Origin: Leifsonia sp. CL147
GTDB taxonomy: Bacteria > Actinomycetota > Actinomycetes > Actinomycetales > Microbacteriaceae
Length of the DNA: 64,000 nt
Assembly: GCF_900114565.1 (NCBI RefSeq)
Contig: NZ_FOTM01000014.1
Coordinates: forward strand, 38,664-102,663
Direction of reading: 5' to 3'
Under the pieces are notes generated by a model that was given only the letters and a program-made list of their open reading frames with translations, had not been told where the DNA came from and did no database searches. This document shows positions 58,005 through 64,000 of this stretch, one piece after another. Both the position numbers and the translations under genes were made by a program. How positions within the stretch are numbered: position 1 is the first letter of the stretch; each line of letters starts with the position of its first letter.

Positions 58005-59078
58005 CTACGCGCTCAGCCGCGGATAGTCCGTGTAGCCTTCTGCGCCTGCGCCATAGAACGTGGCCGGCTGGGGCTCGTTCTCGGGATGCGCGCCCTTCCA
58101 ACGCTCCACCAGGTCCGGGTTCGCGATGGCGAGCCGGCCGACCGCGACGGCGTCGGCGTGCGCGCCTTCGACCAGAGCGATCGCCTCGTCGCGGGTCGTG
58201 AGACCGCCGAATCCGCTGTTGACGATGAACGGGCCGTTGAACCGCTCGCGCAGCTCCTGCACGAGCTCGCCCGTAGGATCGGCGTGCAGAACGCTCACGT
58301 ACGCGAGACCCAGCGGCGCGATCCCGTCGATGACAGCGTCGTAGGTCGACTTTGCATCGTCGAAGTCCTCTTCGAGGGCACCCTGGATGTTGTGCATCGG
58401 CGAGAGCCGGATTCCCACCCGCCCGGCGCCGACCGCTTCCGCGACAGCGGTTGTCACTTCGACGACGAATCGGGCGCGGGCTTCCGGCGACCGGCCGTAA
58501 GCATCCTCACGGTGATTCGAGGCCGGCGAGAGGAACTGGTGCAGCAGGTATCCGTTGGCGCCGTGTAATTCGACCCCGTCGAGACCCGCAGCGAGGGCGT
58601 TCTTCGCCGCTGTCACGAATTGTTCCCGCACGGTCGCGAGCTCGTCGGTCAAGAGCGCGTGCGGCACCGGGAAGGCCACCTTGCCGTTCGGTCCGTGCGT
58701 CGAACCGTCGATGGCGATGGCACTCGGGGCGACGATGCGGTCGGTCCCGGTGATGTCCGTGTGCGATACCCGACCGCCGTGCATGAGCTGCATGACGATG
58801 CGTCCGCCCCTGGCGTGCACGGCGTCGGCCACGGCACGCCAGCCTTCGATCTGCTTCTCGGTGACGATCCCCGGCTGACCGGGGTATGACCGGGACTCGT
58901 GACTCGGGTACGTACCCTCGCTGATGATCATGCCGACGCTCGCCCGCTGCGCGTAGTGCTCCGCCACCAGGGGTCCCGGAACGCCGAGCGCACCGGAACG
59001 CGTCCGCGTCAGCGGCGCCATGACGACGCGGTTGGGCAGGTGCAGATCGCCGAGGGAGACGGGCGAGAACAGGTCCAT
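58005..59078 (-). CDS. Old yellow enzyme family flavin oxidoreductase
   Basis: A 357-residue FMN-dependent alkene reductase. It starts MDLFSPVSLGDLHLPNRVVM, continues with APLTRTRSGALGVPGPLVAE, HGANGYLLHQFLSPASNHRE (active-site His and Asn) and IVNSGFGGLTTRDEAIALVE, and ends FYGAGAEGYTDYPRLSA. The TPLxR-like APLTRTR and the C-terminal YTDYP are typical of the classical NemA-like group. It reduces activated double bonds or nitro compounds with NAD(P)H. The ATG has AAAGG upstream; a longer open frame upstream has no ribosome site. Confidence 0.94.
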   Translation of the reverse strand: MDLFSPVSLGDLHLPNRVVMAPLTRTRSGALGVPGPLVAEHYAQRASVGMIISEGTYPSHESRSYPGQPGIVTEKQIEGWRAVADAVHARGGRIVMQLMHGGRVSHTDITGTDRIVAPSAIAIDGSTHGPNGKVAFPVPHALLTDELATVREQFVTAAKNALAAGLDGVELHGANGYLLHQFLSPASNHREDAYGRSPEARARFVVEVTTAVAEAVGAGRVGIRLSPMHNIQGALEEDFDDAKSTYDAVIDGIAPLGLAYVSVLHADPTGELVQELRERFNGPFIVNSGFGGLTTRDEAIALVEGAHADAVAVGRLAIANPDLVERWKGAHPENEPQPATFYGAGAEGYTDYPRLSA

Positions 59079-59393
59079 GGAGAGGGTGCCTTTCGGATGC
59101 GGGATCGCGCGCGGCTGCAACGCGACCTCTTGCCGCAACTGGGAGTGCGCGGACGCTATTCCGCTTGGACCCCCTGTGACCGTGTTTCCGAGGCTTCTAG
59201 CAGAAGCAGACAGCGAGAGCCCGTCGGCGGCCGTCAAAGCCGCATCGGGCAGACCGCGAGCCTCACAAAGCGTCGACACCGCCGCACCGACGCGTTCCAT
59301 GGGAACACTTCGTTGCTGCCCAACCGAACTGAGTATCAACGGCGACCACAATTTGTGCACTCATGGAATTCCGCTCCGATGCGCTGCGACGAC
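59079..59393. other. No confident gene (gene-poor stretch)
   Basis: This 315-bp stretch upstream of the OYE gene has one frame that stays open (MERVGAAVSTLCEARGLPDA and onward, minus strand) and reads like protein, but it has no start signal and no family I recognise. It may hold the OYE promoter and debris of a lost regulator. Confidence that nothing intact is coded here is moderate. Confidence 0.5.
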
Positions 59394-59600
59394 CTACTTG
59401 TTCAGCGCTCCCCGGGGTAGGAGGTAGGAGTCACCTACCGGGGCCGCGATCTCCTTACCCCAGGTCAGCGCAATCTGTCGGATGAGGCCTTCGACGTTGC
59501 TGGATCTGACGGTCCCCGCCGTCCATCGGTGGACCTCAAAGGGGAACAGTATCTCGTCGTTCTGGCTCTGGACGCTGAATACCAGGACGTTGCTGCAGCT
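59394..59600 (-). pseudogene. 3' remnant of an unknown gene
   Basis: The minus strand carries an open frame with protein-like codon use ending at the TAG at 59394: NVLVFSVQSQNDEILFPFEV, then HRWTAGTVRSSNVEGLIRQI, ALTWGKEIAAPVGDSYLLPR, GALNK. It has no start codon before an upstream in-frame stop, so it looks like the C-terminal end of a gene whose 5' part was replaced. It lies in the accessory region between the OYE gene and the frameshifted gene. Confidence 0.5.
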
Positions 59601-59662
59601 TGCTGCCGCCCGGGGTCTGTCCGATGAAGGGTGTTTCTGGGCCGGCGGTCATTAGGGCGTGT

Positions 59663-60078
59663 TCATAAACGCGGTTTTGACGCGCCATGAGTGAGGCCGG
59701 TGGTTGGATCTGTAGCGGTAGCCGCGAGCACGAACCAGCCATTCAAAAGGCCGAGCACGAAGGTCATGAGCAGAGTGATGGTCGTGTCGAGGATCGTGAG
59801 CGGGGCGACTACCGCCGGCGACGTGTTCCCCGGCTGGGCGCATTCGATGCGTTGCTGCAGCTCACGGCGAGCCTGGTGCCGCACCGGTTCCGGGGCAGAC
59901 GCGTAGCGTTGGATTCGTTCGTCCATGAGGCGGAGGTCGTCGTGGACGTGGTCGATCGCGGCGCGCTGGATGGGGTCGCGTAGCGAATGTCGTGGAGCCG
60001 CGCGACGGCGTTCGAGGCGGCGTCCCCGAGGTGGCTGCGAGCATTGCTTTCCCGCCACCGGATGACGATGCTCCTCAC
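59663..60078 (-). pseudogene. Frameshifted membrane protein gene
   Basis: The frame beginning at GTG 60078 reads RSIVIRWRESNARSHLGDAA, SNAVARLHDIRYA and overlaps the upstream stop as GTGA. Near 59976-59980 it loses sense, while the -1 frame carries on as DPIQRAAIDHVHDDLRLMDE, RIQRYASAPEPVRHQARREL and a membrane helix (TILDTTITLLMTFVLGLLNG), then stops at 59663. One missing base would restore a protein of about 138 residues with a C-terminal membrane segment. This could be a true pseudogene, a sequencing slip or, less likely, programmed frameshifting. Confidence 0.6.
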
Positions 60079-60449
60079 GAGGTGGCCTCCAAGTTGACGT
60101 ACGAAAGGATCCGCCAGCGGTCGGGCAGTTGCTGCTGGAGCGCGGCCTTCGCGGCCGGGTAGTTGCCCTCGCTGGTCAGCGTCTGGACTTCTTGGACGCA
60201 AATCAGGCCGGTGGCGATGACGCGGCCGCCGCACGGCATGGCGTTGTGCACCTGGATGAGTTCGTACCCGTCGGGCACCTGCGCCTCGACCAGCTCGCGC
60301 GCGCTGCCGGCCTCGGCTTCGGCCGAGATCTCCGTGACGCGGTGGACTGGATCATCGCCTGTACCCGCATACCGGGAGCGTAACCGGAGCCTCAGACGTT
60401 TCCGCGCTGCAGCGCGCAGTTCAGACCCGCGGCCGCCCGCGCGCCTCAC
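60075..60449 (-). CDS. Hypothetical protein of the accessory region
   Basis: A 124-residue protein with a GTG start. The C-terminal 90 residues look real: VHRVTEISAEAEAGSARELV, EAQVPDGYELIQVHNAMPCG, GRVIATGLICVQEVQTLTSE, WRILSYVNLEATS. The first 30 residues are Arg-rich and less convincing, so the true start may differ or a frameshift may lie there. It overlaps the frameshifted gene by 4 nt. No family is recognised. No membrane segment. Confidence 0.5.
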   Translation of the reverse strand: MRRAGGRGSELRAAARKRLRLRLRSRYAGTGDDPVHRVTEISAEAEAGSARELVEAQVPDGYELIQVHNAMPCGGRVIATGLICVQEVQTLTSEGNYPAAKAALQQQLPDRWRILSYVNLEATS

Positions 60450-60547
60450 GTCTGGCGGTAGTCACGTACCGTATCGGAAAAGGTCGTCGAGGTCGCACGC
60501 GTCGCTAGCATCGTCGGTGTTGTGCGGGCGACGCCGAGACAGGCAGT

Positions 60548-61195
60548 CTAGAGGCCAGACTTCACTTGCAGGGGCGGCAGTTTGGATGCGTCGATGCTCC
60601 ATTGTTGGTCGCCCGGTCGCCACATGGCCGCGCCTTCGTCGATTGAGGTGATAGCCCAACTCACCAGGGTGCAAAGAGAGCGGCCTCTGAACAGGGCATG
60701 GGTGGCGGGGTCCCAGGCCTCGGGGTTCGCTCGACGAACCAGCGGAGCTTGCGATGATTGGTCATTACAATGCACGTATCTGCCCCAGTTGTCATGGCTG
60801 AGGGGTAACCATCCTTCACCGACACCGAGTGCCGGATCGTATCCCGGTGTCCCTTCGCGGCCCAACGGCAGGATAACGTCCTCATACAGGCGGAGAGCAT
60901 CCTGCAAGGAGGCGTTCTCAAGGTACGGAATCGGGGCCGCGCTTGATGCGCCGTCCGCGGGAGAACGCCAGCCGTTGGCCCATTCGAACCAGGTGAGGAC
61001 TTCCTCTGGTGCGCCAAGACCGGCTGCATGAAGCAGGCTAGTAGCTTCGGCCCGGTCGAGGCCAGGCAGAAGCATGTCGTTCACTGGAACCCCCGCGCCC
61101 GAGAGCGTGGCTCGCAGCCTTTCGAGAAGAACGTCAAGGGCCTCGCTGCCCGTTTGCTCCGCGCTTGGGCCATCAGGGGTGAGGTTGATGTTCAT
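60548..61195 (-). CDS. SMI1/KNR4 (SUKH)-like putative immunity protein
   Basis: A 215-residue protein. The pattern fits the SUKH superfamily: RAEATSLLHAAGLGAPEEVL, TWFEWANGWRSPADG, a WLPLSHDNWGRYVHCND block (W-x-P-x(3)-D-x-x-G core) and LCTLVSWAITSIDEGAAMW near the end. Many SUKH proteins neutralise nuclease toxins. The ATG overlaps the stop of the secreted nuclease gene by 4 nt (ATGA), the typical toxin-immunity arrangement. It has no signal peptide, so it would act in the cytoplasm against toxin that has entered. The assignment rests on motif pattern and context. Confidence 0.68.
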   Translation of the reverse strand: MNINLTPDGPSAEQTGSEALDVLLERLRATLSGAGVPVNDMLLPGLDRAEATSLLHAAGLGAPEEVLTWFEWANGWRSPADGASSAAPIPYLENASLQDALRLYEDVILPLGREGTPGYDPALGVGEGWLPLSHDNWGRYVHCNDQSSQAPLVRRANPEAWDPATHALFRGRSLCTLVSWAITSIDEGAAMWRPGDQQWSIDASKLPPLQVKSGL

Positions 61196-63360
61196 CGGCT
61201 AGCGCACATCCATGTAGTGGTGGGGATGACGGATGGCAGCGGAATCACGAGAAACTGTCTTCCGATCTGGTCTGTCTGAGGGATAGAAGCGAAGCACTGC
61301 TTTGCGAAGTTGCCGTAGCTTCCGCCCTGGGATGCGTTGTCTCCGGCGGGGATCAGCCTGAGTGAGGGGCTACCGTCGGGGTATCCCTCGTTCGTTGCGT
61401 AGTAGGGGTACTCATCGCATTGCATTCCAGCCACGGGAGCTGGGCAGCCAGGGGATCCGTACCATGAGGGGTTCCGCAGCTTTCCCGCAGCGATCTTTTC
61501 GACGCTGCTGGAATAGGTAAGTCTGAGCCAAGCGGGGTTCGAGGCGATCGCTTCGCGATCGTGTTGCGTTGCTTCTGGTGATGACCCTGCCGTGAAGAAG
61601 ATCGCGGTGTTGTCGCACGAATCTTCGTCAATGTTCGCTCCGGCGTCGAGGGCTTTCGAAAGCTGATCGTTGCACTCCTCCGCGTTGTCGACATCGATCT
61701 GCGATGGACTCGAGTTCGTCCACGGCGAGGACACGTTGGGGGCGGGTGTCGGAACTTGAGGCGTAGGCGCCCCGGTCTTTGCTCGATCCTGAGCGGCCTT
61801 GGCAGCTTGGTTGGCCTCCCACGTGGGGTCCTGCCGTGACGGAGCGCTCTTAGGAGCTACCACGACGGGGCCCGTCGACGTTGGACATTGGATGCTTCGC
61901 ATGTCAACCCACACGCAACCGCCCAGAAGCTGCACGTCGTAATCCAGGTTCGCGAGTTCGGGGTGCGCTGCGGTGACGGAGGCGGTCGTCGCGATGCCTG
62001 CTGCAGCGAGCATTCGTGTTACCTGGTGTCGCGTGAGTGAACTGAGGTAGGCCTTCAGGAACTCGGCGAGTGACTTTCCTCCGGCTGTCGCGGTATCGCA
62101 AGCAGCTTGCTGATCATTTACCGATCCAACGCTGTGGGTTCCGACGGGAAAGAGGGTGAAGCATGCCTCCACGAGAGGCATGCCGTCGACAGCCGCTAAC
62201 GCCATGGTTAGCGCCGAGTTCAGGTCATGACCAGCATGAATGTTCTCGCTGACCGGCGTCCACTCAGCGATAAGATCCGGCTGCGGATTTGGCTGCCCTG
62301 CAACGGTAACTACCGCGCGAAGCGCGACCACCTTAGGAATCTGCTTGCCCGCGGCATAGAAGTGCAGATCTACCGGTGCCGAGTCGTTCACCTTGAGCGA
62401 CTGTATGAATTGCGCGGTCCCGTCCGTTGCCTGGCCCCATAACTGAACGTAACAGTAGAACGTCCCGCCTTGGCACACTGCCCCGGTTTCGGTAACCCTG
62501 GCTGCATGGGCGGTGACGTCGTACGACAGCAGGCCATTGTTGTCGCGCATGAGCGCGTCCACCGAAAGCGACACGGCCTGCTCTTGCCATGGGTCGTCGA
62601 CGTTGACCCAGTCTGTTGGGAGGTCCGGCGGTACTGGGGATGGTTGCCCGGCAGCGGTGACGACGGCCCGGACGCCGTCTATCTTTGTAAGCTGTTTGCC
62701 GGTGGCGGTGAAGTGCATATCTAGTGGAGCGGAGTCGTTAACTCTGAGGGTCTGGACGAGCTGTGAGGTACCGTCGGCCGCCGATCTCAGAAACAGTTGC
62801 ACGCTGCAGTAGAACGTCCCCCACGCACAGACCGCGCCGGTCTCGGTGAGTCGTTCCACGTGCGCCGTGACGTCGTAGGACAGGAGGCCGCTGGAGTTGC
62901 GTGTGACCGAATCCACGGACAGCGACACAGTTTGAGGCTGCCATCGGTCACTGACCTGCTGCCAGTCCGTGACGACGTCGGGCGTATCGGCGCGACCCAC
63001 CGTGGCGATCGCGCGGATCGCCACAATCTGTGGTGAGGAAACGATCGCCGTGAACTGTGAGGTCGAATCGCCACCACCAATCGCCTTGATGGCGAGTGTG
63101 TTTGCCTTCGCGTCGCCGACATATTGAACCTGAAGAGCGACGGCACAGTTCGACCAGTAGACGGAGCACACTCCCCCGGGTGCATTCAGGCCGGAATACG
63201 CGGCGTTGGCGTCATAGCTGAGCGATCCCGACGGCGTCCGACTGATCGCGTTGACCGTGAGGGAGACGCCTTGTCCAGCAAACGCAGGGGCGACTCCACC
63301 AAGAGTCCAAGATGTCAAAATAACCGCGATCGCGAGAATCGCCCGCAGAACCCGCTTCAA
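61192..63360 (-). CDS. Secreted nuclease toxin candidate with NucA/NucB-type C-terminus
   Basis: A 722-residue secreted protein. TTG 63360 gives a clean signal peptide (KRVLRAILAIAVILTSW, cut after APAFA) with GGGGGA just upstream. Three repeats of about 100 residues follow (VSLTVNAISRTPSGSLSYD, VSLSVDSVTRNSSGLLSYD, VSLSVDALMRDNNGLLSYD), each with a Cys pair such as VCAWGTFYC. Then come a Cys-containing middle domain, a Pro-rich linker and a C-terminus with MQCDEYPYYATNEGYPDG near residue 650 and NASQGGSYGNFAKQCF, matching the NucA/NucB DNase fold. It probably cuts DNA. The next gene overlaps it and looks like its immunity protein. Confidence 0.75.
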   Translation of the reverse strand: MKRVLRAILAIAVILTSWTLGGVAPAFAGQGVSLTVNAISRTPSGSLSYDANAAYSGLNAPGGVCSVYWSNCAVALQVQYVGDAKANTLAIKAIGGGDSTSQFTAIVSSPQIVAIRAIATVGRADTPDVVTDWQQVSDRWQPQTVSLSVDSVTRNSSGLLSYDVTAHVERLTETGAVCAWGTFYCSVQLFLRSAADGTSQLVQTLRVNDSAPLDMHFTATGKQLTKIDGVRAVVTAAGQPSPVPPDLPTDWVNVDDPWQEQAVSLSVDALMRDNNGLLSYDVTAHAARVTETGAVCQGGTFYCYVQLWGQATDGTAQFIQSLKVNDSAPVDLHFYAAGKQIPKVVALRAVVTVAGQPNPQPDLIAEWTPVSENIHAGHDLNSALTMALAAVDGMPLVEACFTLFPVGTHSVGSVNDQQAACDTATAGGKSLAEFLKAYLSSLTRHQVTRMLAAAGIATTASVTAAHPELANLDYDVQLLGGCVWVDMRSIQCPTSTGPVVVAPKSAPSRQDPTWEANQAAKAAQDRAKTGAPTPQVPTPAPNVSSPWTNSSPSQIDVDNAEECNDQLSKALDAGANIDEDSCDNTAIFFTAGSSPEATQHDREAIASNPAWLRLTYSSSVEKIAAGKLRNPSWYGSPGCPAPVAGMQCDEYPYYATNEGYPDGSPSLRLIPAGDNASQGGSYGNFAKQCFASIPQTDQIGRQFLVIPLPSVIPTTTWMCASR

Positions 63361-63533
63361 GCGATCCCCCAAAATCCGAACCCGAAGACATGTCCTCGAA
63401 GCGTATGGACGCGTGGTCAACGCTGTCTACCACCCCATTCGGGTCACGACCGACCGCGAAGCCGAATCGTGTTCCGGGCGCCACTGGCAGGCAGGAGAGG
63501 GAGGGCGCGATGAGTTCGGCATCGATCTGGACG
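63361..63533. other. Upstream region of the toxin candidate
   Basis: This stretch should hold the toxin promoter. A TTGACC hexamer lies at about 63415-63420 on the minus strand, but no matching -10 box sits 17 bp away. Nothing else is supported. Confidence 0.4.
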
Positions 63534-63640
63534 CTAATCAACTGGACCTTCCAATTCGTTGGCTGATGCAATTCGCACCATTGTCGTCACCACATCACGG
63601 ACGGCGATGTAGTCACCAGAGTCACTCTCTTCTCCGTGCG
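63534..63640 (-). pseudogene. Possible 3' remnant of a gene cut by the IS
   Basis: A short frame with natural codon use (EESDSGDYIAVRDVVTTMVR, then IASANELEGPVD) ends at 63534. It has no start of its own and meets the presumed IS110 end near 63650, so it may be the tail of a gene interrupted by the element. The evidence is thin. Confidence 0.3.
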
Positions 63641-63649
63641 CAATTTGCC

Positions 63650-64000
63650 CGGTCGCGGGGCCTTGGAGGGTGCGTCTCGTAGCGTGGATGCTCCTATTGC
63701 TGTCAAGCGGCCTGCGGTGTTTCGAGTTGAGCGAGCGCGAGGTTCGCGCGTTGTTCGAGTTCGGGGTCGGCGCGGGTGCCGATCTCGAGTCGTCGTAGCC
63801 GCTGGTAGGGGACGCCGAGCGTTGCGGCGAGGACACTGATCGGTGTGCCGATCGCCTGTCGGCGTGCCCGGAGTTCGCGTCCGACCGGGTTGTCGGTGGC
63901 GGGGTTGAGCAGGGCGGCATAAACCTCGTTCGCGACGTGTCGTTTCAGGCAACGCATGATGTCGCGGTCGGTGAGTTGCTCCGCGCGGCGCCGTTCGAAG
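63650..64000 (-). mobile_element. End of an IS110-family insertion sequence (partial)
   Basis: The transposase C-terminus enters from the right edge. Just past its stop the minus strand reads TTGACAGCAATAGGAGCATC and then a G+C-rich stretch, which is probably the element end; the exact boundary cannot be fixed. Only about 50 bp of non-coding end is present here, too short to hold a bridge RNA, so that RNA would have to lie at the other end outside the window. Confidence 0.65.
63703..64000 (-). CDS. IS110-family transposase, C-terminal part with HTH tail
   Basis: The N-terminus is cut by the window edge; about 99 residues are visible. FERRRAEQLTDRDIMRCLKR and HVANEVYAALLNPATDNP match the C-terminal end common to actinobacterial IS110 transposases. 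The last 55 residues (GRELRARRQAIGTPISVLAA, TLGVPYQRLRRLEIGTRADP) form a helix-turn-helix of the XRE type. IS110 enzymes use a RuvC-like DEDD domain plus a Ser-containing Tnp domain, neither visible here. The gene sits at the right edge of the accessory region beside the toxin candidate. Confidence 0.75.
   Translation of the reverse strand, partial: FERRRAEQLTDRDIMRCLKRHVANEVYAALLNPATDNPVGRELRARRQAIGTPISVLAATLGVPYQRLRRLEIGTRADPELEQRANLALAQLETPQAA

Noticed and set aside
63650..63703. Bridge RNA of the IS110 element
   Set aside because: Only about 50 bp of non-coding end is visible, too short for the known ~150-200-nt structures.

Overview
The window is high-GC DNA from an actinobacterium, most likely Microbacteriaceae (Leifsonia or a close relative). 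The evidence is the strong G/C third-position bias, many GTG and TTG starts, many starts preceded 6-7 nt upstream by a TANNNT -10 box (leaderless mRNAs), the GlgE-GlgB glucan pathway, a DivIVA-repeat protein, and the order rpsB-tsf-pyrH-frr-cdsA with xerC and an M23 protein nearby. I see no tRNA, rRNA or CRISPR array.

Layout. 1-700: the edge of an accessory region with a cut-off lipoprotein and a small partner. 806-4262: an overlapping ATP-grasp / alpha-E / transglutaminase cluster, followed by kptA. 4967-8986: a TPP-riboswitch-controlled YkoEDC-type thiamine (precursor) ECF transporter, in one overlapping unit with an uncharacterised P-loop kinase and a small protein. 9093-19014: housekeeping genes (YtfJ-like protein, dinB, aldo/keto reductase, a YidC paralogue, SDR, acyl-CoA ligase, thioesterase, MpaB-like, YbaK). 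19130-22513: gatCAB. 22634-29493: a secreted alpha/beta hydrolase, ligA, mnmA and a cysteine desulfurase. 29542-39512: glycogen/alpha-glucan metabolism (glgX, glgP, glgE, glgB) with a ybaK gene inside. 39559-50053: SDR, YbbN-like protein, an odd three-membrane-segment protein, a 944-residue DivIVA-like coiled coil, an AI-2E-type permease, a hydrolase, a lytic-transglycosylase-like protein and a DivIVA-repeat protein. 50066-54379: rpsB-tsf-pyrH-frr-cdsA, with an intrinsic terminator after tsf. 54604-59078: sugar MFS transporter, degenerate M23 protein, xerC and an OYE-family oxidoreductase. 59079-64000: a less G+C-rich accessory region with gene debris, a frameshifted gene, a secreted NucA/NucB-type nuclease with a SUKH-like putative immunity protein, and the end of an IS110-family transposase.

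The least explained signal is non-coding. Two arrays, of 8 and 9 copies, carry a 17-bp palindrome (ACATTCGTCACGAATGT and variants) spaced mostly 40 bp apart. They lie upstream of dinB and the aldo/keto reductase (10807-11121), and between the cysteine desulfurase and mnmA (27867-28216). Other intergenic regions hold 16-bp tandem repeats (26507-26666, 32201-32288), a (CCTC)n tract (27821-27862) and a 76-bp imperfect palindrome (32282-32357).

How the parts fit. YkoE/D/C would import thiamine or its pyrimidine precursor under TPP control. GlgE extends glucan from maltose-1-phosphate, GlgB branches it, and GlgP and GlgX degrade it; glgE and glgP fire from back-to-back promoters within 58 bp. The secreted nuclease and the overlapping SUKH gene look like a toxin-immunity pair. 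All functions are inferred from sequence motifs and recalled family knowledge, without database searches.
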